Shown: piece by piece, positions 49,875 to 59,324 of the stretch | Layout: every line of letters starts with the position of its first letter | How positions within the stretch are numbered: position 1 is the stretch's first letter | DNA from: SZUA-448 sp964602475 | Lineage (GTDB): Bacteria; Bacillota; Clostridia; Lachnospirales; Lachnospiraceae | Length of the DNA stretch: 64,000 nt | Direction of reading: 5' to 3' | NCBI GenBank assembly: GCA_964602475.1 | Contig: CAZRRN010000008.1 | Span: forward strand, 1 to 64,000 | Position numbers and translations under genes: made by a program | The notes under the pieces: model-generated | What the model saw: the letters and a program-made list of their open reading frames with translations, nothing else | The model's database searches: none | What the model was told of the DNA's origin: nothing

Positions 49875-51233
49875 CTAGCATACTCTCTTATGAGTCCGCT
49901 TATGATATAGAAGGATAAAGCAGAGCAGATGTGCAAGAGATGTTAAGCTCCAGGAGATTGGATAGGATACATACAATAATTCAAGTGAAGGCGCACTTTG
50001 AAACACAGTAAAAATCCAAATGATTCGAAAGGCACAGACACCAAGAAGGGTTACAACCATGGGAAGAACGGAATGACCCATTCCTCGAATACTTCCAACC
50101 AGGACATCCATTGTACCACAGGTAAAATAGGTCGGAAAAATAATACTTATCCGAAGCAGCCCATAAGCGATTACTTCTGCTTCATCATTATAAATACGAA
50201 GAAGTGAATCACCGAACTGTAATCCGAGAAATCCAAGTCCCAGACCAACAGCAGCTACCATGGAAAGACAAATGATAAGAATTGAACTTATACGTTTATT
50301 GTTGCCGGCACCGGTATTCTGACCGGTAAAGCTGATGGAAGTTTGATGAAAGGCATTCATGGAAGTATAGACGAAGCCTTCCAGATTGCAGGCGGCGGTA
50401 TTGCCGGCAACAGCAACGGAACCGAACGAATTGACAGAGGACTGGATAATTACATTGGACACGGAGAAAAGTGCGCCCTGAATTCCTGCAGGAAGTCCGA
50501 TGCGGGCGATCTGCAGCATGATTTTTGCGTTGATTCTCATCTTTGACATTGTAAGCCGGTAGCAGGCATTGTCACGAAAAAGACAGAGCAGAACAAGAAA
50601 TGCAGAAATACCCTGCGATATTACAGTGGCAAGTGCAACACCGGCAACATCCATATCAAAGTTTATTACAAAGAGAAGATTCAAAAGGACGTTAACAACT
50701 CCTGCTCCGAGCAGAAAAAATAACGGACGCATGGTATCGCCGACAGCACGAAGAATGGAGCTGCCGAAATTATAGAGCAGCATAAAGGGCATTCCGGCAA
50801 AAAAAATCCGCATATATATAACAGCAAGATCAAGTACATCCTCCGGAGTTTCCATAAGAATCAGCAGAGGGCGGGCTAGGGAGATACCGACAATACTTAA
50901 GAAAATGCCGCAGATAAGGCTTAGGCCTACTGCAGTGTGTGCTGTCTCGTTTACGCTGCTCTCCTGACCGCCTCCGTAGTATTTTGAAATAAGAACGTTG
51001 ACACCGACCGAAAGACCAAGAAAGACATTTACAAGAAGATTGATCAGTGAACTGGTTGAACCGACCGCTGCGAGTGACTGACGTCCTGCATACCGGCCGA
51101 CAACCACCATATCGGCAGCGTTAAAGAGCAGCTGCAGAATACCGGAAAAGATCAGCGGTAAAGTAAAGAGCAGTATTTTACCAAAAAGAGGACCGTTACA
51201 CATATCAATTTCAAAACTATGGTTTTTTTTCAT
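49875..51233 (-). CDS. MATE-family efflux transporter
   Basis: 452 residues, twelve transmembrane helices in two homologous halves. Family blocks include GKILLFTLPLIFSGILQLLFNAADMVVVGRY near the start (given here as the two adjoining parts of helix 1 and its loop), NVLISKYYGGG, PMRPLFFLLGAGVVNVLLN-like helix 5 and GLPAGIQGALFSVSN opening the second half. The family exports cationic drugs or metabolites using Na+ or H+ gradients. The minus-strand start at 51233 has GGAGAG just upstream. It is convergent with the ABC operon and divergent from proS. Substrate unknown. Confidence 0.9.
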   Translation of the reverse strand: MKKNHSFEIDMCNGPLFGKILLFTLPLIFSGILQLLFNAADMVVVGRYAGRQSLAAVGSTSSLINLLVNVFLGLSVGVNVLISKYYGGGQESSVNETAHTAVGLSLICGIFLSIVGISLARPLLILMETPEDVLDLAVIYMRIFFAGMPFMLLYNFGSSILRAVGDTMRPLFFLLGAGVVNVLLNLLFVINFDMDVAGVALATVISQGISAFLVLLCLFRDNACYRLTMSKMRINAKIMLQIARIGLPAGIQGALFSVSNVIIQSSVNSFGSVAVAGNTAACNLEGFVYTSMNAFHQTSISFTGQNTGAGNNKRISSILIICLSMVAAVGLGLGFLGLQFGDSLLRIYNDEAEVIAYGLLRISIIFPTYFTCGTMDVLVGSIRGMGHSVLPMVVTLLGVCAFRIIWIFTVFQSAPSLELLYVSYPISWSLTSLAHLLCFILLYHKRTHKRVC

Positions 51234-51393
51234 ATCTCTCCGTTTCTTTTTTACAATCCTTAATTATGATGCTTTTTACCAATTGACAGTAACGAAAGCG
51301 ATAGATCCGGCTCTTGTATCTGACACTTCTTCTTATCGCTCCATTTTAGCACACAGAGAAGCTTTCGGCTACCGCATTTTCGCAGATTTCATA

Positions 51394-51422
51394 GTGACAA
51401 ATCGTGAATTCTGTGGCATAAT
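51394..51422 (+). promoter_or_regulatory. Putative promoter of proS
   Basis: GTGACA (51394-51399), 17-bp spacer, CATAAT (51417-51422), 42 bp before the proS start. No T-box leader fits in this space. Confidence 0.5.
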
Positions 51423-51464
51423 GAACAAAGTCAGTTAATTTATATCTATGGATTGGAGAATGCT

Positions 51465-53186
51465 ATGAAGGTTAGAAATCTGGTCGGGGATCGTTTTAAG
51501 GAGCGTCCGGCAGACTGTATCATTGACAGTCACGCTATTATGATTAAAGGCGGATACATAAAATATGTGGCAAACGGTATTTATTCTCTCTATCCGCCGG
51601 CAAAGAGAATTACTAAGAAGATTGAGAAGATTATCCGTGAGGAAATGGATCGTATTGACGGGCAGGAGGTTCTGTTTCCGGTCGCACTTCCAGGTTCGCT
51701 TTGGGAGGAATCCGGAAGGTATGACAGTGTCGGTGGAGAACTGCTTCGGTTTACCGACCGTAACGGAAGTAAAATGGTTCTTGGTATGACGCATGAAGAA
51801 GCTGCAGTACAGCTGGTACGTGATTATGCCAAGACGTATGCACGTTACCCTTTTATGATCTATCAGATCCAGACGAAGTTTAGGGATGAAGCAAGACCGA
51901 GAGCCGGATTGATCCGTGTTCGTGAATTTACAATGAAGGATGCGTATTCATTTCATACCTCACAGGAGGATCTGGAGGAATACTATTATAAATGCTATGA
52001 TGCCTATAACAGAATTTTTTCACGGTGCGGAATTCCACAGACGGTCGTTGTTAAGTCTGATTCTGGAATGATGGGCGGCAACATTTCACATGAGTATATG
52101 CTTCTGACTCCGGCTGGAGAGGATACAATCGCAATCTGTACCGAATGTGATTACAAGGCCAATATGGAAGCAGCAGAGAGTATAACAGACAACACGGAGT
52201 CGGCTCCGGCAGAAGAATTGAAGGAAGTGTCGACACCTCACATGGGAACCATTGAAGAACTGTGCAGCTTTCTGCGAATCAAACCGCAGGATACCTGTAA
52301 AGCAGTGGTTTATCAAAGAAATAAAGATGATTCCTATGTGGTAATATTTATTCGCGGTGATCTTGACGTTAACGAGTCCAAGCTGACCAAAGCGGTCGGA
52401 GGTGATGTTCACACGGCAGTGATTACCGAAGAATCCGGACTGACGGCCGGCTTTATCGGACCCAAGGGACTGCCGTCACATGTGACGGTACTGTTTGACA
52501 GGTCATTACAGGGACGGAATTCAGTAGCAACAGGCGCGAATAAAGCGGATGCCCATTACGTTGGATTTCAAATTGAACGTGATTATGGTTCGGCAGAATA
52601 CCTTGACCTTTCCAAGATTGTGGAAGGCGGAATCTGTCCGAAATGTGGGAAAAAGGCCATTAGCATTTCCAGAGGAATTGAAGTGGGAAATATCTTCCAG
52701 CTTGGTACGAAGTATTCGAAAGCAATGGACATGACCTATATTGATGCGGAAGGAGAAAGCCATTATGCAATTATGGGCTGCTACGGAATCGGAGTAGGAA
52801 GACTTGCTGCATCGGTAGCTGAGGTCTGTCATGATGATTACGGGCCAATCTGGCCGATTAACATTGCACCGTGGGAGGTTGAGCTTTGTTGCCTTCGTGT
52901 GGATGATGAAGCAACCAAGAGCATAAGTGACAGCATATATGATACAATGACAAAAGAAGGAATTGAGGTTCTGTATGACGATCGTGATATTCGTCCGGGA
53001 GTGATGTTTGCGGATGCAGATCTTTTTGGTATCCCTGTCCGCGTCATTGTCAGTCCGAGAAATCTTTTGGAGGGCATGATCGAGATAGTCACCAGAGACA
53101 AGAAAATATCCATGAAGGTTCCAAAAGATGAAGTGATGATAAAAGTTAGAGAGGTTCTTTCAGAATTATATCAGGAGTCAAAATGA
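51465..53186 (+). CDS. proS: Prolyl-tRNA synthetase, bacterial type
   Basis: 573 residues. Class II synthetase core: motif 1 region EVLFPVALPGSLWEESGRY, motif 2 TKFRDEARPRAGLIRVREF, motif 3 YGIGVGRLAA. The YbaK-like editing insertion (about residues 215-385, with CTECDYKANMEA at its edge) separates motifs 2 and 3, and an anticodon-binding domain ends the protein. This layout is the bacterial form able to hydrolyse alanyl-tRNA(Pro). GGAG at 51455-51458 supports ATG 51465; a TTG at 51453 is disfavoured. It overlaps the LTA-synthase-like gene by four bases (ATGA). Confidence 0.96.
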   Translation: MKVRNLVGDRFKERPADCIIDSHAIMIKGGYIKYVANGIYSLYPPAKRITKKIEKIIREEMDRIDGQEVLFPVALPGSLWEESGRYDSVGGELLRFTDRNGSKMVLGMTHEEAAVQLVRDYAKTYARYPFMIYQIQTKFRDEARPRAGLIRVREFTMKDAYSFHTSQEDLEEYYYKCYDAYNRIFSRCGIPQTVVVKSDSGMMGGNISHEYMLLTPAGEDTIAICTECDYKANMEAAESITDNTESAPAEELKEVSTPHMGTIEELCSFLRIKPQDTCKAVVYQRNKDDSYVVIFIRGDLDVNESKLTKAVGGDVHTAVITEESGLTAGFIGPKGLPSHVTVLFDRSLQGRNSVATGANKADAHYVGFQIERDYGSAEYLDLSKIVEGGICPKCGKKAISISRGIEVGNIFQLGTKYSKAMDMTYIDAEGESHYAIMGCYGIGVGRLAASVAEVCHDDYGPIWPINIAPWEVELCCLRVDDEATKSISDSIYDTMTKEGIEVLYDDRDIRPGVMFADADLFGIPVRVIVSPRNLLEGMIEIVTRDKKISMKVPKDEVMIKVREVLSELYQESK

Positions 53187-55621
53187 ACGTGAAACACAAG
53201 CTGGGAACTCTGTTTTTCCCGCTGACATTTGCATATTACGAGCTATTGTTTCATCTCTTTGTATTCAAAGGGATGGATGCAGACATTGTATTTCCGGTTT
53301 TATTCGGAGCAATTTTCGGATGTGTGGCAGCGGTACTGACAACCGGGTTTTCCAGAAGAATCAATTTATGCCTGTCTTGGATATTATTGAGTCTGGATGC
53401 TTTTATCTGTTGTGGACAGAGGGTTTATTTCTCAGTATTCAAGACGTTTCTGGCACCGACGGCAATTGTTAAAAATGCCGGAGCTGTAACAGAGTTTTTT
53501 GGTCAGGTACTTTACAGTATCTGGCTTTGCTCTGTTTCGGTACTACTGTTTGCTCTTCCGTTTGGAGTACTAGCCGTATTACTTAAGAAACAAATATATG
53601 GCGGAACGGTCAGCAATCAAGTGACACAGCAAGATGAATCTACGAGCGAAGCGGCAACCGAACTGACAAACGAAGCGGCAACCGAACTGACAAACGAAGC
53701 AGCAACCGAAGAGACGACGGAAGCGGCAACCGAAGAGACAAACGAAGCGGCAACCGAAGAGACGACGGAAGCGGCAACCGAAGAGACAAACGAAGCGGCA
53801 ACCGAAGAGACGACGGAAGCGGCAACCGAAGAGACGACGGAAGCGGCAACCGAAGCGGCAACCGAAGAGACGACGGAAGCGATGACCGAACAGGAAGGAG
53901 AGCTGCTTGCAGCATCTGTTGATAAGGCTGCAGAAAACGGAAAAATTGAACAGGATGAGAGCAAACGGCGAAGGAGAGGCGTTCGCACACCTTTGATCTA
54001 TTTCGCAGTGGGGATTGTTCTATGTGGTATCGTTGTTGGACTGTTTCCATTATATGATACAGAGAACCATTCTCCAAGGCAGCTGGTTCTGGAGGACTGG
54101 ATTCAGGAATTCGGATATCAGAAGCTCGGAGTAGCAGTCAGCGTATGCAAGGATATCGGAGACTGGCTGTTTCAGGCGGAGGGAAATGCAGAAGAGGATA
54201 TTACTTATGTTCCGCTTCCGACTGTGACACCGATAATGACTTCAAGTCCGACACCGGTTGTTTCGTTAACCCCGACAGCTGTACCAACTAAAACAACAAC
54301 CCCGACAGAAACGACAGCACCAACTCCGAGTCCGACGGCAGCACCAACTCCGAGTCTGACACCGACGCCAATAGATACTTCTCCGAATATACTTGATATT
54401 GATTTTGCCACATTAGCGGAGACAGAAACAAATGATATTATTAAAAAAATGCATCTTTATTTTTCCCAGGCAGAACCAACGAACAAGAATGAATACACCG
54501 GAATGTTTGAGGGCTATAATCTGATCAGCATCTGTGCAGAAGCCTTTTCTCCTTATGTGATTTCCGAAGAATTAACTCCGACACTATATCGGATGTATCA
54601 CGAGGGATTTCAGTTTACAGATTATTATGAAGGAGTATGGTTCTCGAGTACAAGCGATGGGGAGTATCTGATGGATACAGGACTATACCCGCAGCAATAC
54701 CGGAGTATGGCAAAGTCGGCAGAGAATCTCATGTACTTTTGTCTGGGAAATCAATTTCGAAAGCTTGGATATACAACATTTGCCTACCATAATCATACCT
54801 ACGATTACTACAGCCGAGATTTATCCCACCCTAATATGGGCTACACCTACAAAGGGGAAGGAAATGGACTGGCAGAGCAGGATACCTGGCCGGAATCAGA
54901 TCTGATTATGATGCAGGAAACGCTTCCGGATTATCTGAACGAAGAAAACTTTCATATCTATTATATGACAGTAAGCGGACATAAAGATTATTTGTTTTCA
55001 AATAATAGAATGTCAAAGAAGAACCGTGAACTGGTAGAGGGACTTGATTACTCGGAACCGGTGCTTGCTTATATCGCCTGTAATCTGGAACTGGAGCATG
55101 CACTGGCGTATCTCGTAGAAGAGCTTGAAGCGGCCGGAAAGCTTGATAAGACGGTATTTGTACTGACAGCTGATCATTATCCCTATGGACTGACCAACGA
55201 GGAACTGAATGAGCTCGCCGGAGAAGAACTTGATGAAAGCTTCGGAATATACAAGAATGCATTGTTAATCTGGAATTCGGCAATGGAAGAACCGGTTGTG
55301 ACAGACAAACCCTGTTCCAATGTTGATGTGCTTCCGACTGTATCCAATCTGTTTGGACTTGAATACGATTCCCGTCTGCTGATGGGTCGGGATATCCTTT
55401 CGGACGAGCCCGGAATGGTATTTTTCAATAACTGGAGCTTTATCACGGAGCTTTGTACTTACAGCTCGAGAACCGGAGAGTTGATTGTAAAAGATGGAGT
55501 CGAGCTTCCTTCCGGATATCGTAAGACGATAACCTCCATTTTATCCTCCAGATTTGACATGGCAACCAAGCTGTTGAACGAAAACTATTATTCTTACATA
55601 CCATTGTTAAGCGGGCAGTAA
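53183..55621 (+). CDS. LTA synthase-like sulfatase-fold phosphoglycerol transferase
   Basis: 812 residues. Four membrane helices (about 8-30, 35-56, 62-80, 108-135), a minisatellite segment of about 90 acidic residues, a fifth helix (about 275-297) and a Pro/Thr-rich linker (about 350-400). The extracellular sulfatase domain then follows. In the family, Mn2+ and a threonine do catalysis; here YNLISICAEAF and FSSTSDGEYLM place the likely catalytic threonine at 490, with late metal-site blocks SGHKDY and LTADHYPYG. Such enzymes polymerise glycerol phosphate on lipid anchors outside the cell. Family members normally lack the repeat between helices four and five. Start overlaps the proS stop, so the two are translationally coupled, an odd pairing. 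Confidence 0.9.
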   Translation: MNVKHKLGTLFFPLTFAYYELLFHLFVFKGMDADIVFPVLFGAIFGCVAAVLTTGFSRRINLCLSWILLSLDAFICCGQRVYFSVFKTFLAPTAIVKNAGAVTEFFGQVLYSIWLCSVSVLLFALPFGVLAVLLKKQIYGGTVSNQVTQQDESTSEAATELTNEAATELTNEAATEETTEAATEETNEAATEETTEAATEETNEAATEETTEAATEETTEAATEAATEETTEAMTEQEGELLAASVDKAAENGKIEQDESKRRRRGVRTPLIYFAVGIVLCGIVVGLFPLYDTENHSPRQLVLEDWIQEFGYQKLGVAVSVCKDIGDWLFQAEGNAEEDITYVPLPTVTPIMTSSPTPVVSLTPTAVPTKTTTPTETTAPTPSPTAAPTPSLTPTPIDTSPNILDIDFATLAETETNDIIKKMHLYFSQAEPTNKNEYTGMFEGYNLISICAEAFSPYVISEELTPTLYRMYHEGFQFTDYYEGVWFSSTSDGEYLMDTGLYPQQYRSMAKSAENLMYFCLGNQFRKLGYTTFAYHNHTYDYYSRDLSHPNMGYTYKGEGNGLAEQDTWPESDLIMMQETLPDYLNEENFHIYYMTVSGHKDYLFSNNRMSKKNRELVEGLDYSEPVLAYIACNLELEHALAYLVEELEAAGKLDKTVFVLTADHYPYGLTNEELNELAGEELDESFGIYKNALLIWNSAMEEPVVTDKPCSNVDVLPTVSNLFGLEYDSRLLMGRDILSDEPGMVFFNNWSFITELCTYSSRTGELIVKDGVELPSGYRKTITSILSSRFDMATKLLNENYYSYIPLLSGQ
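53648..53886 (+). repeat. In-frame 24-bp minisatellite in the LTA-synthase-like gene
   Basis: About ten units of 24 bp coding EAATEETT, EAATEETN or EAATELTN, alternating so that a 48-bp period is visible, with one 12-bp partial unit near the end. All keep frame. Confidence 0.92.
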
Positions 55622-55655
55622 TGAGACCCATGCAGCACTTCTTTTATAACATATA

Positions 55656-55690
55656 AAAAGGCCGGAGAACCGATTGATTCTCCGGCTTTT
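55656..55690. terminator. Bidirectional terminator
   Basis: Stem GCCGGAGAA / TTCTCCGGC flanked by A-run and T-run, between the convergent LTA-synthase-like and GH5 genes. Confidence 0.9.
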
Positions 55691-55700
55691 AATCTAATAA

Positions 55701-57581
55701 TTATTTTCCTTTTACATAGCGGAATGTAATGCTGAAGGTCTCAATATTACCGAGTGTTGCAGGATCAAGTACTGTCGGAGTAAGACCCATCAGAACTCCT
55801 CCTTCGATACGGGCATTGTCAGGAATCGCAGTAACCCATTGGTTATAGAGATTCGTACGTGTAACGATACCGTCGTCACTGCCGGTATAAGCACGGCCGT
55901 TCATGGTTACCGGTTCACCGTTTATCAGAATTTCCTGAATGGAAATGCAGTATCCCGGATATAGAAGTTCCCCGTTCTGAATTGCCAAAGCGCAGAATAC
56001 AGTGCTATTTGCATAGCCGCCTGCAATTCCTGTGAAATCAAGTGCGACCGTGTAGGTGCCGGCGCCGGTGATTTCAACATCCGTTGCTGTAATACCTGCC
56101 GTCTTAGACGAAGGAGCATAGGGCTCGCCTACGCTGTACATCGTGTTCCAGTCACTGCTGTTAAACATAATCCAGGCAATTGCCTTATCATCCGGACATG
56201 CTGGTGGATCGACCGCTGCTTCGGTTGCGGCTTCGATTGCTGTTTTTGCATTTGCTGCAATTTCTTCTGCGGTAAGAGGGGATTGTGCGGTATAGCTCCG
56301 ATCCGCAAAAAGGTCAGTCAGCTCATCATCTATGAATGCAAGGTTTTTACGGATAAACAGGGAGCTGCAGTCCCAAAGCATCGGGCAATATCCGTAAAGG
56401 TCACAGTTATTTAAGAAATTGGTAAAATATTCAATCGTATCATCTTTCATACCACCGTCGGAAGCCGGAATAACCGAATACTCACCGATCACGATGCCAT
56501 AGCCTTGTTCTGTAAACTTTGTCATCTTTTTCAAAAGGCTGTTTTGCTTCTCGTAATCGGAAGAACTGCCCCAGTTGGCAAGACTTGTGTTAATGCAGTA
56601 TCCTGAGGGCTCATAAAAATGAACGGAGAGAAGCAGATGGGCAGCCTCATCCTCCGGCATCTGAAAACGATCATCACAGGTACTGCTGATATCTGTACCA
56701 AAACCGGCAACCAGCAGGAAACGCTGTTCGTTATTGCCACCAGTACTACGTACAATATTGACAAAGGTCTGATTCAGAAGATTGGTTACTTCGTAGCATT
56801 CATCTGCAGAAAGTGTTCCTGAGTCCGGAGCAAAATCAGTATCGTTCAGACGATAGCCAAGTTCCTCGTTTCCGCATTCAAAAATCAGATAGTCCGAATA
56901 TTCTTTATAGCGTTCAGCGATTTGTGTCCACATGGAAGTAAAATGCTCCATTGCTGATTCCCGTACAGACTCGGTTGCGGAACCAAATCTTCCCCACCAG
57001 CCGCCGTCCCAATGATCGTTGACAACAACATACATGTCTTCATTAATAGCGTAGTTGATAATCTCTTCAACGCGGTCAAGATATGCAGTATTAATTGTAT
57101 AATCACCATTTTCAAAGTCCATCATATTCGTCCAGGCCACTGGAATACGAAGGGAATCAAAGCCGGCAGCTTTTAGTGCAGAAATGATTTCCTGTGTGGT
57201 CTCCGGCTGCCCCCAGAATGTTTCATACTGGGAGACATCTGCCTTGATGCCAAGGGAGCTGCGCCCGTATGCTTCCATTGTATTTCCGAGATTAGTACCA
57301 TTTCCCATGAGGGTTACAAGCTCAAGTGAAGTAAGATCACTGCGCATATAACCGGAATCGTTGGTGTAAACACCATTTACCGAAAAATGTTCATATTTTC
57401 CCGGAACAGCATCTGCACTTTCTGTCGGCGTAGGTACCAAGGATGTAGGATTAGCTGTATCCGTCGGTGCTGTGGTTACGGTCGGTCCGGCAGTCGGTGT
57501 CGGCGAAGCGGGGCTGCTTCCGCAGGCGGTAAGTGAAAGAATCATTGTAAGTGTTAAAATTACTGATAATATTTTTTTCAT
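55701..57581 (-). CDS. GH5-type endoglucanase lipoprotein with C-terminal beta domain
   Basis: 626 residues. Signal peptide with lipobox LTAC, then a Pro/Thr/Ala linker, so anchored outside the membrane. The GH5 barrel (about 80-390) shows GTNLGNTMEAYG, FDSLRIPVAWTNMM, VVNDHWDGGWW, the acid/base glutamate in IFECGNEELG, and the nucleophile glutamate in GIVIGEYSVIP. A C-terminal beta domain of about 180 residues (IAWIMFNSSDWNTMYSVGE to SITFRYVKG) may bind carbohydrate. Predicted to cleave beta-1,4-glucan or a related glycan at the cell surface. Start ATG 57581 has GAGGAGG 5-11 bases upstream on the minus strand; an ATG six codons earlier (57599) would include that site. Followed by the shared terminator. 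Confidence 0.9.
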   Translation of the reverse strand: MKKILSVILTLTMILSLTACGSSPASPTPTAGPTVTTAPTDTANPTSLVPTPTESADAVPGKYEHFSVNGVYTNDSGYMRSDLTSLELVTLMGNGTNLGNTMEAYGRSSLGIKADVSQYETFWGQPETTQEIISALKAAGFDSLRIPVAWTNMMDFENGDYTINTAYLDRVEEIINYAINEDMYVVVNDHWDGGWWGRFGSATESVRESAMEHFTSMWTQIAERYKEYSDYLIFECGNEELGYRLNDTDFAPDSGTLSADECYEVTNLLNQTFVNIVRSTGGNNEQRFLLVAGFGTDISSTCDDRFQMPEDEAAHLLLSVHFYEPSGYCINTSLANWGSSSDYEKQNSLLKKMTKFTEQGYGIVIGEYSVIPASDGGMKDDTIEYFTNFLNNCDLYGYCPMLWDCSSLFIRKNLAFIDDELTDLFADRSYTAQSPLTAEEIAANAKTAIEAATEAAVDPPACPDDKAIAWIMFNSSDWNTMYSVGEPYAPSSKTAGITATDVEITGAGTYTVALDFTGIAGGYANSTVFCALAIQNGELLYPGYCISIQEILINGEPVTMNGRAYTGSDDGIVTRTNLYNQWVTAIPDNARIEGGVLMGLTPTVLDPATLGNIETFSITFRYVKGK

Positions 57582-57604
57582 AATACTCCTCCTCATCATT
57601 TTAT

Positions 57605-57633
57605 ATTATAGAAGCAGAAATTTTTCTTGTCCA
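57605..57633 (-). promoter_or_regulatory. Promoter of the GH5 gene
   Basis: Minus strand TGGACA (57633-57628), 17-bp spacer, TATAAT (57610-57605), 24 bp before the ATG. Confidence 0.65.
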
Positions 57634-57690
57634 TTTGATTAGTAGTGGTAAATCACCGCAAGAAATAGAGAATCTGCTGCCTGATACTCG

Positions 57691-57719
57691 TTGACGAACA
57701 AAATTATTACGGATATAAT
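57691..57719 (+). promoter_or_regulatory. Promoter of the second MATE gene
   Basis: TTGACG (57691-57696), 17-bp spacer, TATAAT (57714-57719). It is followed by TTATTGCATGTTAG, similar to the start region of the ABC operon transcript. Confidence 0.75.
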
Positions 57720-57790
57720 TTATTGCATGTTAGCCATATTTATTAGGCACCCGTCAGGATTATGAGAAATCGAAGAAATGAGATAACGTT

Positions 57791-59140
57791 ATGCAGGATA
57801 ACAATCAGCAGTTTAAGAAAATGATCGAAACCCCAATTCCAAAGCTCGTTATTGCGCTTGGAATTCCGACTACTATCAGCATGCTTGTGACGAACATCTA
57901 CAATATGGCAGATGCTTTTTTTGTGGGACATCTGGGAACCAGTGCAAGTGGTGCAACCGGAGTGGCGCTTGGGTATATGGCAATTCTCCAGGCGTTCGGA
58001 TTTATGTTCGGTCAGGGTGCAGGCAGTTTGATTTCAAGAAAGCTTGGGCAGAAGGACACAAAATCGGCAGGGATTTATGCTTCCATCAGTTTTATTTCAG
58101 CGTTACTCACCGGCTGTGTGATTGCCGGTTTCAGTATGCTTTTTATTGACCAGCTGATTTTGGTACTTGGAAGTACAGACACCATTCTGATCTATGCAAA
58201 GGATTATCTTTTCTATATTATTCTTGCTGCTCCGTTTATTATCAGCAGCTTTGTGATGAACAACATATTGCGTTTTGAAGGAAAAGCCTCGCTTGCAATG
58301 GTTGGTCTTGTCTCCGGTGCAGTTCTGAATATCCTTGCGGATCCGATTCTGATCTTTATCTTTGACATGGGGATTGCCGGAGCCGGTCTTGCAACGGCAT
58401 TATCACAATTCGTCAGTTTTTGTATTCTTCTCTGTATATTTCTGTGTGGAAAGACACAGAGTAAGCTGCAGTTCTCTTATATGAAACCAAACTTAAGCAG
58501 ATTTTGGGAAATTGTCAGTACCGGTTTTCCAAGTATGCTACGGCAGGGACTAAACAGTATTTCCACCATGCTTCTTAACCGCTGCGCAGCTCCGTATGGA
58601 GATGCTGCAATAGCCGCTATGAGTATTGCAGGAAGGGTTAATTTCTTTTTCTTTGCAATCGGACTTGGAATGGGACAGGGCTTTCAGCCGGTCTGCGGAT
58701 ACAATTACGGAGCGGGAAAATACAGCCGGGTTCGAAAAGCGTTTCGTTTTACCTTGATTCTTGCCGAGATTTCGCTTGGAGTACTTGGTACAGTTGGATT
58801 CCTCTTCGCTCCCATAATCGTAAGCTGGTTCCGTAACGATCCGGCAGTCATTGAAGTCGGAAAAAATGCACTTCGATTTATGTGTGTTGCGCTTTTATTT
58901 CAACCACTCAATGTCATGAGTAATATGACCTTTCAAAGCTGCGGTCACAGGCTGAATGCTTCCATTACTTCGGTTCTGCGGAGTGGTCTTTACTTTATAC
59001 CGGTATTATTGATATTATCAGGGATATTTGGTGTACTCGGAATTGAAATGGCTCAGGCAGCAGCGGATATGCTGGCATTTGTCACAACGCTGCCAATGAT
59101 ATTGTGGTTCTTTCGCAAGATGCCGGAAGACAGAGAGTGA
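57791..59140 (+). CDS. MATE-family efflux transporter
   Basis: 449 residues with twelve transmembrane helices. It opens IPKLVIALGIPTTISMLVTNIYNMADAFFVG-like family blocks, contains FGQGAGSLISRKLG after helix 2, and FPSMLRQGLNSISTMLLN at the start of the second half, plus GMGQGFQPVCGYNYGAGKYSRVRKAF, the conserved loop of the DinF/NorM-like Firmicute branch. It exports an unknown cation, drug or metabolite. GAGA precedes the ATG weakly. It is not close in sequence to the other MATE gene at 49.9 kb, so it is not a recent duplicate. A terminator-like T-rich hairpin region follows. Confidence 0.92.
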   Translation: MQDNNQQFKKMIETPIPKLVIALGIPTTISMLVTNIYNMADAFFVGHLGTSASGATGVALGYMAILQAFGFMFGQGAGSLISRKLGQKDTKSAGIYASISFISALLTGCVIAGFSMLFIDQLILVLGSTDTILIYAKDYLFYIILAAPFIISSFVMNNILRFEGKASLAMVGLVSGAVLNILADPILIFIFDMGIAGAGLATALSQFVSFCILLCIFLCGKTQSKLQFSYMKPNLSRFWEIVSTGFPSMLRQGLNSISTMLLNRCAAPYGDAAIAAMSIAGRVNFFFFAIGLGMGQGFQPVCGYNYGAGKYSRVRKAFRFTLILAEISLGVLGTVGFLFAPIIVSWFRNDPAVIEVGKNALRFMCVALLFQPLNVMSNMTFQSCGHRLNASITSVLRSGLYFIPVLLILSGIFGVLGIEMAQAAADMLAFVTTLPMILWFFRKMPEDRE

Positions 59141-59180
59141 AAATAAGATAACAATGGCATTTCACAATGATATGGCTATT

Positions 59181-59228
59181 AAAAGCACTTTTAAAGAGTG
59201 TTAAGGCACTTTTTTTGAGTGCTTTTTT
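59181..59228 (+). terminator. Terminator region after the MATE gene
   Basis: Short alternating stems built from GCACT and AGTGC (59184-59223) with a T-run after the last; two alternative hairpins share the same arm. Confidence 0.6.
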
Positions 59229-59324
59229 GATATAATAAGTGGTTGCAGAAACCGGATAGAATCGGTATAATTTATCTCTAAGGTTGTGAATCGGAGTCAA
59301 ATATAAATCCAGATGGAGGCGGGA

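Noticed and set aside
51234..51464. Possible T-box leader for proS
   Set aside because: The 230-bp gap lacks the T-box core and terminator, and the best promoter lies only 42 bp before the start.
53617..54077. Minus-strand open frames opposite the LTA-synthase repeats (Ser/Val- and Leu/Arg-rich)
   Set aside because: They mirror the 24-bp minisatellite in other frames, with single-residue bias and no ribosome site.
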